Shown here: positions 30,444-40,790 of the stretch, piece after piece
How the letters are laid out: each line of letters starts with the position of its first letter
Position numbering within the stretch: position 1 is the stretch's first letter
Assembly (NCBI RefSeq): GCF_963678635.1
Contig: NC_087063.1
Coordinates: 65,276,471 to 65,340,470, forward strand
DNA from: Symsagittifera roscoffensis
Taxonomy: Eukaryota > Xenacoelomorpha > Acoela > Convolutidae
Reading direction: 5' to 3'
DNA: 64,000 nucleotides
Notes under the pieces: generated by a model
Databases searched by the model: none
What the model was told of the DNA's origin: nothing
Seen by the model: only the letters and a program-made list of their open reading frames with translations
Position numbers and translations under genes: made by a program

Positions 30444-32248
30444 GCCGACAACTTGGATCCCTACACCGATCAAATTCCCACCCAGCCAACCTCACCACTC
30501 CAATCCCAATAATACCACTTTTTGCTTTTCCGCCACCCGATTTCCCATCCAGTAATGTAACATCCGGCATGAATTCCGATACTAATTCACACATCTCAGT
30601 TTTATACTCCATCTCACAACTCAATAACCCGAATATTGAAACCCCCGATGAATTTGCCGACTCTGAACCATCTCCATCAAATAATTTTCACACCAATCCC
30701 TTAAATTTTTCCCAACCCCCTTTTCAACCCATACTACCAAATGACCCTGACCCAACCAATTCTACACCCTCTTATGCTTCCCAAGTCACTCCAACCTACT
30801 CCTCGCTTCACTCAAACCAATCATCTCATTCTTCAGACACCCCCCGAATCTCCCCAGAACTAGATAATTTCATTACCCTACAACAACAATCCTATCACCT
30901 TGACACCCCAACCATAAACCAAATCTCATCCACAATAGATTCATCCAACCCTCCTACCCCTACACCCTCTTCAATTTATACTGATTCATTAGCACCATCA
31001 TCCACAACTACTGTATCTTCACTCAACACTAATAGAGCTTACCGCACTTTTAAAAGGAAGTTCCCCAACCATCCTTTCCCAGCGAAACCAGGAACAGCCC
31101 GTGAATACATCAACCATCCACAACACACTAACACAAAAGAATTTTTAGCTATCACCTTACCCTCATTTCCACAATACACCTTAAACACCCCTCATGACAC
31201 TAACGAGACACGTAACTTTGTAGACGAATACGTTTTAATGCCTACCCTTCCTTGGACCTCATATTATCATTTTACAAATCCCCTTTGCTTACCTTTATCT
31301 AACACTCATATCGATATAGAACGAAATAAGGACATGCTATATCGACTCACTACACCACTAACACCTAGACAATTTACTTACATTGGATACAAAAAATCAC
31401 TAAAAACACACACTGCACCCCGAGCTAATGAATATACACTAGAATATTACGATCATAACATCATCAGAACTAACCAAGATCAATTCTTAGACGACGATCG
31501 CTTCGCTAACCCACAAATCACCGAGAAATTTTTCATTAAAACACCATATATATTTACACTAAATATCTTCGATCACAAGTTTGACCACATTATCTCAGAA
31601 GCACTAACAGACACGCAAGCCTACGAAAGTCTTAAAGAACGCTTCCAAATCTTTTCACTAACCTTTCATTTCCTTGCACCACATGAAAGAGATTTGCACT
31701 GCTCACACGATATTATGTTGCGCACTAAACAAACACACACATATACTTATTATCGCTTCATCCAAAATCACTTTGACCTACACACTCCCTCCAGACAACT
31801 ACACCATCGTTTTCAATTCATCAATTCCAAATACACCTCACCATTCTTTCTTAACTTCACATATTGCATTAAAGATACTAACCTTCATGGTATTCTTCGA
31901 AATTATGATCCCATAACCCAAATGTATATCTTTTGTCCCATCGCCAAGACCTTCAACGCAGAAGAATCCCGACCCTTCCTCATTCCACACGAGTTTGTAC
32001 AACCTATAGAAATCCCCATTTTAGAATTCATCCATAACACTAAATTCAACCACAAATTATATAATCTAATCCAAAACACACCTTATCAATTTGCAGTTGG
32101 CACTGAAGAACTAACCACCATTAAGGCACTTCAATTGCTTTGGCCACTGCTTCAAACTAAAAATATCATCCGCATATTAGCCAAACTACTAACAACTTCA
32201 GATCTCATCCACGACATTTTCCCCCACGGTTTCTTCCCCGACGACTAA
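30440..32248 (+). CDS. 3' ORF of 602 aa, function unknown, coupled to env by ATGA
   Basis: ATG at 30440 overlaps the env stop (ATGA), an arrangement also present in the relative (56015-56018). Residues 1-200 are Pro/Ser/Thr/Asn-rich and acidic, with DEFADSEPS and LDNFITLQ, both also found in the relative. Residues about 200-600 look globular (aromatic and His-rich: FLAPHERDLHCSHDIML, PILEFIHNTKFNHKLYN). No membrane segment or signal peptide. It could be translated by termination-reinitiation or from its own spliced RNA. Codon use is A-rich but more C-rich than in gag/pol. No family recognised. Confidence 0.65.
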   Translation: MSRQLGSLHRSNSHPANLTTPIPIIPLFAFPPPDFPSSNVTSGMNSDTNSHISVLYSISQLNNPNIETPDEFADSEPSPSNNFHTNPLNFSQPPFQPILPNDPDPTNSTPSYASQVTPTYSSLHSNQSSHSSDTPRISPELDNFITLQQQSYHLDTPTINQISSTIDSSNPPTPTPSSIYTDSLAPSSTTTVSSLNTNRAYRTFKRKFPNHPFPAKPGTAREYINHPQHTNTKEFLAITLPSFPQYTLNTPHDTNETRNFVDEYVLMPTLPWTSYYHFTNPLCLPLSNTHIDIERNKDMLYRLTTPLTPRQFTYIGYKKSLKTHTAPRANEYTLEYYDHNIIRTNQDQFLDDDRFANPQITEKFFIKTPYIFTLNIFDHKFDHIISEALTDTQAYESLKERFQIFSLTFHFLAPHERDLHCSHDIMLRTKQTHTYTYYRFIQNHFDLHTPSRQLHHRFQFINSKYTSPFFLNFTYCIKDTNLHGILRNYDPITQMYIFCPIAKTFNAEESRPFLIPHEFVQPIEIPILEFIHNTKFNHKLYNLIQNTPYQFAVGTEELTTIKALQLLWPLLQTKNIIRILAKLLTTSDLIHDIFPHGFFPDD

Positions 32249-32251
32249 CAG

Positions 32252-32327
32252 GTAAGTATGAATTATACATATTACTAATTAATTCAAATATTAGAAACTC
32301 ACCATTCTTTATCCATGTTTTCTTTAG
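32252..32327 (+). other. Candidate 76-nt intron after the 3' ORF stop
   Basis: CAG/GTAAGTATG begins three bases after the stop codon, a near-perfect donor. A pyrimidine-rich tract ending tttctttag lies at 32319-32327, and an AT-rich segment with actaatt could supply a branch point. A 3' UTR intron is unusual for a retroelement and might mark RNA that has been spliced, or allow use of a further exon. Confidence 0.4.
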
Positions 32328-33845
32328 AATTTTAGCCTTCATCCTAGATCATCTGAAAAATTCACAAAAGAAAAATAAAAAATAGCAAACTTCTTCAAAA
32401 CTGTTTAAGACCCTATTAAATTTTTGCACCAACAATTAAATAAATATAATACCAATGCAGTAAATTAATTTATAAATTTTTTCCCCACCAGCAGTAAATC
32501 TAATAATGATGAAAATTTGTAACTTAATTTCCCCCAACAACTAGCAGTAAAATTAAAATTCTATGTAGTAAATTCATAAGAAGCAAAAACAGTACTAACT
32601 TTTTGATATTTTCATTCACTCGCTCAAGAATTCTATCCAAACTCGCACAGCTCGCCCACGAAGAATTGTTTAAAATAATGAATTTCAGTTTCAAGCTTTT
32701 ACACTCGATAACTCTAACACAAGATAACACGTTTCAAACTTTCCTTTAACCCGGTTGGAAAGGAATTATATACTAAACAAAACTAACCAATGCAGCTTAC
32801 TAAACACCACAACACATAGCATAACAGCATGACTAAGAAAAGGAAACCAACGGTACCCAAACCGGATTAACCCAGTTTAAAACTGGATAATTTATTCTTT
32901 TGAAGACTATTATAAAGTCTAAGAAAGAAATAATAAAACACAAAAAAGTCGAAAGACAAACCCATACCACAAACAATTTGATTTTTGAAAAAAGGACACA
33001 ACCAACAAAACATAAGAAAAACCACAACAAACCCTACATAAAACGTTGTCACATAACAGGACCTCTCACAAAAACCGCATGCAATCATACTCCCACTCCT
33101 GGCCTAACCCACCAGGAAGGACGTCCTGAGCATGCTCTATAGCCGGCCTAACCCACCGTGCTACATCCACGCTTTGTGACCACACTCCTATTTTTAATAA
33201 GAGCTACTCAAGGGTGAGTAACTCTTCAAAATAACTGAACTAAAACAAAAAACTTTTGTGAAAACAACTAACTAAAATCATAATTAAAAAATATTAAACT
33301 AATAAAAGTTTTATAAAATGTAAATTACGTTATGCAATACATAGATCAGAATACAACACCAAGGACGAACATCCAAAGACAAAACACAAAACGACCCTAC
33401 TACACTCGAGAAAGAATGGCCAACTACAATCAATATGCCGCCCACAATCACAACTCAAAGGATTTAGAGTACGACTTGACTTCGCAGAAAAGGACTTCAT
33501 TGAACTAGACCAATGACCACCTCGATGTTCAAGTATACGTACAGATCCGAGTAACCAGGCATCCCCACCACGCACAATCTCCACGCCATTCCCAGACAAG
33601 GTCAAACACAAAGAAGTTCTCACCAATGAAATAGAAAAACCTGACATAGCCAACCATTCTGAAATCAGATTTGAGTTTGTTGCGAAAACCCAGTCGTTGT
33701 CTTGAGAAGACACAATGATTGAATCTGGGACTTCTCTAATAAGGAAACCCAGAAGAAATAAGATGTTCGCCAAATACCAACGTCCATCATCCATCTTCGA
33801 ATTGCAGAAAAACTATTCTAAAAAACTCTGTAAAACCCGGATGGG
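32328..33845. other. 3' noncoding region of the retroelement
   Basis: No large plus-strand ORF. From about 33300 the composition becomes less A-rich. A 58-codon plus-strand ORF (33332-33508, beginning MQYIDQNTTPRT) is the only modest candidate, with no family match. An inverted motif cctggcctaacccaccagg lies near 33098-33116. The last bases before the LTR are not a strong polypurine tract. Confidence 0.4.
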
Positions 33846-34255
33846 TGGAACCTGATCTAAACTACATTTTATGATTGGATAAATTAGATATTTTACCAAT
33901 GTAAAGTATTTAATATTAACCAATCATGATCCATCTAACTAACAATCCACTTATTTGTAAGTGCTGAAATTACTGGTAATTTCAGCACCAGAGAGATTTG
34001 AATTTAACTTAGAAACTAGTTGAACTCTCCCGAGTACTTCAGCAGCCGCAATAAACCAGTATACCCTAGATCTATTGAGCCTAGCAGAGACTAGTTAAAC
34101 AACCTGAGACTAGATAGTATAAGAGTAAGATTAGGATCGGTATTAGACTAAGAAGTTGCACGAATCTATCCGGCCGAAAATAAGATAGCGTGACGAGCAG
34201 ACGGTGTACCCTATCCGAAATTACTCTATGAGTTATACACTTCGGTCCTAACTCA
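33846..34255 (+). repeat. 3' LTR (410 bp)
   Basis: Same length as, and by eye identical to, 15401-15810. It is followed by ctct, the duplicated target. The bases just upstream (ending cccggatggg) are a poor polypurine tract, so the plus-strand primer site is uncertain. Confidence 0.95.
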
Positions 34256-34259
34256 CTCT

Positions 34260-34587
34260 GTCCTCCAAAACAAACAGAAAGATCAAAAACATACTCTTCA
34301 ACAGTTAGAACACTGTTTTCCCTCGGGCATCTTTCAACTATGTTCTAACTACTACAAAGAAAACAATTGTTCAGAAATTTTTTCAGCAAGCTGATAATTT
34401 ATGAAAGTCAACAGTCACTGGCAAACCTAAAGTTTTGCTTGAAATAATTGAAATCATTATTTGTTCAGCAGTAAAGCACACAAAATTCAATATCAGCAAT
34501 TACTAAAAAAATTTCGGCGCTTCCAAAATGGGTTTGAAAGTTGCGATTTTTGTTGGTAAGTGAAATTACAGTAGTGGATAATAAAGG
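34260..34587. other. Flank after the LTR element, nothing recognised
   Basis: AT-rich, without ORFs or repeats that I can identify. Confidence 0.4.
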
Positions 34588-35063
34588 CTACACCAGTGAG
34601 CAAAGTTAAGCGCAAATTCACGTTTTTACTCTCTAAAAAGCCTTTTTTTGATGTCAGTTTTTAAAAAAAAATTTAGTTCAATTTTCAGCAAAAATTTTAG
34701 CAGGATCATGAGCAAATTATCAAAACTACCCACTATGAAAGAATTAATAGTTGATTTCACTGACCTAAATGTTATCCGGGTCTGAAATTTTCCTATGAAC
34801 CACTTTTTACTCCGCTTATTCGAGAATCAGTTCACTACGATGCAAATTTAGTGCAGATGAAGAAATCCTGAATTTTGAGACCCGGATTACATTGGTAAGT
34901 CTTTGAAACCAAAAATTGATGGTTTCATAGAGTTAGCTTTGATTATTAGCTCTTGGTCATTGTAAAAAAAAATTGCTGAAAATTGAAGTAAATATTGTCC
35001 AAAAAAAGGCATCTTAGAGAGTAAAAACCTGAATTTACGCTTCATTTTGTCCACTAGTGTGAA
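34588..35063. repeat. Hairpin (MITE-like) element with ~95-bp inverted arms
   Basis: 34588-34690 recurs inverted and diverged at about 34971-35063. Shared landmarks are ttttactctcta near 34623 and its complement tagagagtaaaaa near 35014, and an outer end of the type cactagtggacaaaa. About 280 bp of unrelated sequence separates the arms. No transposase. Related termini occur nearby (around 35300, 35470 and 36990), so this is a local family. Confidence 0.6.
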
Positions 35064-35649
35064 TTCCACCCTATTTTTCACATATAACTTGACAAACTGG
35101 AACCGAAAGAAAAGTCAATTTCAGAAAAAAACTCAAGCTAATCAATGGAGGTTTCCCTCTGAGAGTATTGTAAAACAAAAAAAACTTCATTGAAAATAAG
35201 TTTGCTGTTAATGGAGAACTAAGAATTTGTCTGACTTCTAACCTAACAGTAAATATCACCTGAAAAGTGGCGCTAAAACAGTAAAATTAGGAATGCGTCT
35301 CACATTTTGTCAACAGTGTGAATAGTAATTGTTTGAAAACGTTTGAAAAAAAAATGCGCAAAGCTTGATAAATTTTGTGGCTTTTTTTGCTGAAATGTTT
35401 TACAGTAGGATAAGAAACACTATTTGGAAATGAACTTTTGTTTTTAAAACAAAATAACGCATTCTTACATTGTCAATTTTTGGCGTTTCAACGTTTTCCA
35501 TTCGATTGTTTTTTGCTCCGATTCTCGAAGAAAACGGAAAAATTATGCTCGGTGTGTTTTTTTTATTCAGCAGTTTTCATCGATCGAAATAATAATTTTT
35601 AACAAAAGGTTTTTATACCCATTGAGGATATTGACTTCCTGAGTTCAAG
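35064..35649. other. Intergenic, fragments of the same terminal motif
   Basis: Contains two further inverted fragments: aatgcgtctcacattttgtc near 35292 and the opposite-strand form near 35458-35485 (gcattcttacattgtcaa). They may be the two ends of another decayed hairpin element of about 200 bp. No coding potential. Confidence 0.35.
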
Positions 35650-36010
35650 TGAAAAAAGATATTTCACCTCCGATGAATTTTTGTAAAGTTCTGGGGGTTT
35701 GAAATTGGCCTAATTTGCCATATTCTGGTGAAAATTATGCGCGCTTTCAAGAGTTTATTCATAATGCTGAGAGCGTAACGCCAATTATTTATGCGTGGCA
35801 AATTATTCAACGCAATAAAATTATTCCAAATTGAATTGAGGCTAGCTAATTGGTGGTCGTTATAATTTCGTACCACTCAAAAATTACACTTTGATATTGC
35901 CCAAAATGTAACGGTTTTAATATTTTCCTTACCCTAAAACTATTCGATATGAATTAAGGCACAGTCGGAACATTCAGGGCTTTACCCTGATATAAGAGCA
36001 GCCTTGTTTC
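35650..36010 (+). repeat. Dispersed noncoding repeat, copy 2
   Basis: Shares its left block (atatttcacct) and right end (gtcggaacattcagggct ... accctgata) with 14210-14612. The middle is diverged. Together they define a short dispersed family with a hairpin-like 3' end. Confidence 0.5.
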
Positions 36011-36145
36011 CACTTGCAAAGTCTATTATTCAATTCAGAATGGTTGTTTGTTGTTTCGCTGCGCAATTTTCTGTTAACTTTAATTGTTTCAAAGATAAAT
36101 TTTTGTCTTTTGCAGCATAACATGTTTTTGGTTACCTAGCAGTTT

Positions 36146-36320
36146 TTAGACAACCGCGTTTTCATACTCGTCAATAAGCAGACAAGTAATTTTTTAACCA
36201 ATCAGAATCAAGACAAGGAAGAAAATATTAACAAATAATTATTTATTTCTCATCTCATTTTTGATTGGTTATTATAGGATTTGGCTGCTTCCGGACGAGT
36301 ATGAATACGCGGTTGTCTAA
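36146..36320. mobile_element. 175-bp MITE with 27-bp terminal inverted repeats
   Basis: 36146-36172 (ttagacaaccgcgt onward) is the inverse of 36294-36320 with one mismatch. The ends read tta-gacaacc ... ggttgtc-taa, consistent with a TA target duplication as in Tc1/mariner-type MITEs. Inner parts also pair partly (aaccaatca near 36199 and tgattggtt near 36262). No ORF. Confidence 0.7.
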
Positions 36321-37204
36321 ATGCACACCTCACTTCCATGTTTTCATTCCGTTTTAAAAGCGACAAGTTTCCTTGAACAAATTGGAGTTTAAACAGTGAA
36401 AATCTTAAGCCACTCAAACAAAACCTTACTTCAGTAACAAAAAATTAAAAAGTTTCCGGCCTGACTATGCCAGTAATTAACTAATACATTGTTTGCCTCA
36501 AATTAAAAAGTGGCTCTTTTTCCTTTCCCCCTCCTGCAATTTTTTATAATTTAAAATACTGCCTACATTGTTCGATTGTCATGAAAAATGACATGCAGAC
36601 TAATTAGGCCACAATAAACATATTTGTTTTCATAATTAACCTTGTGAAACCACTCGTTAGACCATAAAATTGATGCTCGTGTGAAGTGGGGAAAAGTAAA
36701 AAAGAGCCTAAAACGTTTAATTTTTTTACCGCGTGTTTTCACAACAAAGGAGAACATATTTGAGTCTTGAATCACAGCTTCAAATAGAAAAAGATTCAAT
36801 CACACTCGGTTAGGTAACACCAAAAAAGGAAAAACGTTAGAATTTAATGAAACAAAAAGTGGAAAGATATATTTTTTAAATTGGCATGAAACTTTTTTTA
36901 TCGTGAAAGCAAGATGTTTCGAGTCCAGGTTTGACAATTCAAGTGAAACGAAAAAAATAAATATGACAGGCGTGGAGCCCTTGACATCAACACACTAGTG
37001 GACAAAACTAATTCGCAGTTTTGATTCATAATAATCAAATTACCTGGACAAGATGAATTAAAATGGAAATTTAAACATGCTTTTCTCTAAACTCCGAAAA
37101 GACTGGAGCATAAAATGAGAACCTCGATGCGAAGGGTTTTTGTAAAAAATCATGGAATTTTTTTTATAGAAGCATTGCTACTTCTCGGGCTGAGGTGCTC
37201 GACT
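36321..37204. other. Intergenic, nothing recognised
   Basis: AT-rich. Only short open frames without features. A cacactagtggacaaaa end motif lies near 36992, related to the hairpin element at 34588. Confidence 0.45.
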
Positions 37205-37515
37205 CATGATTCGACCGAAATGGTCGAACGATGTCCGTTTTCGACTTTTTCAGTCGAACGATGTCTTATTTCGACTTTTTGAGTAGAACGATGTCCGCTT
37301 TCGCCTTTGTTCGACTTTACCGGACATTGTTCGACTTTGTTCGACTTTGCTCAACTTATTCGACTACACTGGACATTATTCGACTTTGTTCGACTTTGTT
37401 TGACTTTGTTCGACTTTGTTCGACTTTACCGGACATTGTTTGACTTTGTTCGACTTTGCTCGACTTATTCGACTACACTGGACATTGTTCGCCTTTGTTC
37501 GACTTTATCAGGAAT
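37205..37515 (+). repeat. Minisatellite based on ttcgactttg
   Basis: Units of about 10 bp (ttcgactttg) are arranged in higher-order blocks, with ttcgactttaccggacattg and ctcgacttattcgactacac each occurring twice. The left edge (gactcatgattcgaccg) matches the unit of the 22-bp array at 47407-47832. The open frames here are repeat by-products. Confidence 0.8.
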
Positions 37516-37689
37516 AAGCAGAAGAGTCCTGAAATACAACGACACTCGGACATCATTGGACTGTTTTTGTCAAATCACCTTTCAAAAACCTCAACCTGGC
37601 CAGCCACAAAATATACTAGAAAAAGCCACAAAATTGAGCATCGTAGATTCGTGTAGCCCGAGTTGAGTTGTTGGACTTATGTTTTAATG

Positions 37690-37960
37690 AAACAGACCAA
37701 AATTGGCTATATTTCGACCGGTTCGTTTCAAATTGGCTATGTTTCGGCCGACTCGGCCCAATTTTGCTATTTTTTTACCGACTTGATTAAAGAAAAAATG
37801 GCTTCGATTATGTTTGTTGTAAGCTAACTATGTTGCGACCGCCTCGACCCAAGCTGGCTATGTTTCGACCGACTCGACCAAAAAATAAAGTGTTCGACAG
37901 TCTTTGAAGCAAGCCAATTAGTTTTGAGCGGACTCAGCCGAATGAAAGTTTGATCGACCG
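37690..37960 (+). repeat. Degenerate minisatellite, core ggctatgtttcgaccgactc
   Basis: About six to seven copies of a unit near 35-60 bp with the core ctatgtttcgaccgactcga. It shares the tcgac theme with the array just upstream. Noncoding. Confidence 0.65.
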
Positions 37961-39364
37961 CAGCCCTTTACATTTTGAATGACACGAAGAAATTAGCGGT
38001 GTTCCGAACATCTCAACAAAATAAAAGTGTTTTCAGTTGTAATCGACGCAACTGATTTTAGAAAAAAAATTCTAGAACAATGCAGAGAAGGCGCAATTTT
38101 CCAGGATAAGGCGGAGGCAGCTCGCTTTTCTAAACCAAATGCTAATAATTAGTTTGTAAGCCAAGTGAGGATTTTTTTGGACTTTTCTCTAACGCTGCTA
38201 CTACTTTTTTGGTTTCGATGAAAAGAATCCTATCTTCATTGCAATCGAAACAAAACTAACACAATCTTTTGCTTAAGTCTAGGAGCTCGATTTCACTAGC
38301 AAGAATTGTTTTGAAAGACAAGTTAAAAGGTTACATTCACCTGGCTAATGGTGTTAATTATGACCAAAAGAAAAAGAAGTTTGTAATTCAATTAAGGCTT
38401 AATAATCAGTTTCTTCATTTGGTAATCAACCAAAAAACTTAATAGAAGGCAGGAAGGCATTTGATAATCATACCCGGCTCCCAATTCTAGAACACAAACA
38501 CTTAATTTTGATATTTTTTGAACTTTTATCTATAGCTGATTTTTTTTCATGGGTGCATCATAATTGACCATATTGATGGTTCAATCGAAACACATCAAAA
38601 AGAACTTATTAGATTAAAGGTCAAAGCTCAGTTTCAGCCGTCCTTTATTAGCTTGGATAATTGCTTTTTAACTGCTAATTGAAACAACGTTAGAATTACC
38701 TGGCTAATGGGGGAAAACTATGATCAAATGATATTATTTATTGATCGTAAAAGTAAGGCAGTCGTGGTGTATTGCCTGCGTCGAACTAAAACCATCTGAA
38801 AACACTCAGTTGGAGTTCGTTGCAGAGAATAGTTACGTGCACAGTTTATAGAAATTCTATGTACTTTCAGTAGAAATGATTAGATAAACATATTCATAGA
38901 AATATATTTTTTTATGCCTTGTAGTATTTTCTGCCAATTTCGCGTGTTGAACGCCCCAAATTTTGATTACGAAGTCTGAATTAAATGCTTAGTTTACCAT
39001 TATGATAAAAGGTTTTTTTAAATAAAGGAAGCCATCTCACCAACTACTCAGAAATCCAGAACCTTGGAGCATTTCACATATTATAACTAATATTACACTA
39101 AACTATACGGTTTTTCGGCCGTTTTTTTTGCGGACTGACTATTTAAAGCGTTAAACACTAGACTTAGATATGAAAATAACAAATATTCTGAGCGCTGAAT
39201 TGTGTCATTGACCTATTGGTAGCAAAATTCTCTAGAAACCGAATGTCTCTTGATTTGACAATTGAACTTTTGCTTCTTCTCAGTCTATGCTCTAAGGTCA
39301 TTCGCCGGCCAAGAGTAAGATAATCCTTTTTAATTGATTTATTTTGATGAGTTTGGTGTAGTAG
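37961..39364. other. Intergenic, nothing coding; small remnant of the foldback satellite
   Basis: Near 38082-38135 the sequence (gcgcaattttccagg, aaggcggagg) resembles one degenerate unit of the 10388-13444 array. Two loosely similar segments near 38280-38420 and 38630-38720 (acctggctaatgg) suggest an old duplication. No gene is supported. Confidence 0.4.
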
Positions 39365-39960
39365 ATGCACTTGTTAATAAATATTGTAATACTTGATGGA
39401 TCGAGCCCAGACTGGTTCCGTTAGATTGAGTATGTTTCTAGCTTTCTAGCGGTTTCATATTTATCTGTGTGTTGTAGTTTTTTGGCAAACTTTTTGAAAG
39501 TGAGGGGGGCAAAATGCTCTTTTTTGCAATTTTGGAATGGTGGGCTCGTTTGCTTCTAACTTCTATGATACTTGATCTATTGAATCTAGACTGGTATTTT
39601 TAGTTAGATCGTGGTCCTAGCTTTCTTGCTGTACCATAATCATCCGTTTGTTTAGTTTTTGGCAAATATTTTTGAAGGTGGGTGCAAAATGCTCAGTTTC
39701 CGGGCATTTTTGACAAGGTGCACTCGTTTGTCAATAAATTTTTTAAAACTTGATGTCCTAAGTCTAGATTAATACCGTTAGATTGATCGTGTTCCTAGCT
39801 TTCTATCGGTACTAGGTTTGTCCGTTTTTTTATCCGTTTTTTGGCAAAATTTTTGAATGTGGGGGCAAATGCTCATTTTTCTGTAATTTGACAAGGTGTG
39901 CTCGTTTGCTAATAAGTTTTTTAATACTTATGTTTTGAGTCTAGAATAGTATTATTAGCT
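39365..39960 (+). repeat. Tandem repeat, period about 180 bp, ~3 units
   Basis: The motif cctagctttct recurs at about 39436, 39611 and 39793, followed each time by tttttggcaaa and ggggcaaaatgctc-type segments and preceded by tgatctagactgg-like sequence. Units are 75-85% similar by eye. Noncoding. Confidence 0.7.
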
Positions 39961-39984
39961 CAATATAAATTACCGCTTTGTCAC

Positions 39985-40790
39985 AGTATAACTCAATTTG
40001 CAATCAAGGTTTCGATTTGGTCATAATTTTGAATTGTACCTGAAAAAAGCAATTTTTTTTGCTATTTTGGCTCAATTGTTGTGCTCGCTAATTTTTTATG
40101 CTTAATTTAATTGGATCGTGATCAGAGATTTTTCGCTATGTTCAATTTCGTGGACATAATTTTGGTTTTTACTTTGTAATACGCCGTATTTTAACTATTT
40201 CGGCGCAATTGTTGAACTCGCTAATTTTTTATAATTAACATTAACGGATCGGGCTCAGATAAGTTTATATTCAACATTTTGTTCTGAGCTTTGAAACTGT
40301 GAGTATGGCTTTTCGCTATGCTAAATTTTTTGGCTATAATTTTGATTTGTACCTTAAAAATGTCATTCTTTCGCTATTTTGGCGCAATTGTTGTGCTTGC
40401 TAACTTTTATACTTAACATTAATGGACTGGGTTTAGAGTATGCTCACATTGCTTTAAAACTGTGAGTTCGTTTTTCCATTATCTTCAATTTTTTTGGGTA
40501 TAATTTTGATTTGTACCTTGTAATATGCCATATTTTAACTATTTCGGCGCAATTGCGTAGCCCGCTATTTTTCATATTTAACATTAACGGATGGGGCTCA
40601 AAGTGTTTTGTTTTCCACTGTAGTCAATACTTCGGCCATGATTTTGATTTGTACCGCAAAAATACCATATTATTGCTATTTTGGCGCAATTGTTGTGCTT
40701 TATTTTTTAATTTTTAACGTTAAGGGATTGGGCTGTAAAATTGGCCCATATTCATTGTTTTGTTCTGAGCTTTAAAACAGTGAGTCTGGC
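39985..40790 (+). repeat. Tandem repeat, period about 135-180 bp, ~5 units
   Basis: The motif ggcgcaattgttgtgctcg recurs at about 40068, 40201, 40381, 40545 and 40682, each followed by ttaacattaa(c)gga and a ttttgatttgtacc segment. Units are variable in length through indels. Noncoding. Confidence 0.7.

Larger units (their letters stand above)
15401..34255 (+). mobile_element. 18.9-kb envelope-bearing Ty3/gypsy-like LTR retroelement (endogenous-retrovirus-like)
   Basis: Two 410-bp LTRs flank an internal region encoding, in order, a leader ORF, a basic 155-aa ORF, gag, pol (PR-RT-RNase H-IN), two small membrane ORFs, an ATG-less ORF, an envelope-like glycoprotein and a 602-codon ORF. Integrase lies after RNase H, as in Ty3/gypsy elements and retroviruses. 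At 18.9 kb it is far longer than the usual 5-10 kb. The plus strand is strikingly A-rich and G-poor across all coding parts. The LTRs read as identical, suggesting a recent insertion. Yet gag, the integrase tail and env each carry an interruption (18533, 25191, around 29340-29348), so as written it is not fully intact. Confidence 0.93.

Noticed and set aside
33330-33794. 154-codon antisense ORF near the 3' LTR, reminiscent in place of antisense genes of some retroviruses
   Set aside because: No counterpart was seen in the relative (its 3' end is missing), no motif, and the plus strand here is no more coding. Kept only as a curiosity.
33830-33845. Polypurine tract upstream of the 3' LTR
   Set aside because: The sequence (aaaacccggatggg) is interrupted by pyrimidines and not a convincing PPT; not annotated as one.
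37231-37666. Phe/Asp/Leu-repeat ORFs (RLCSTLFDFV type)
   Set aside because: Translation of the ttcgactttg minisatellite.
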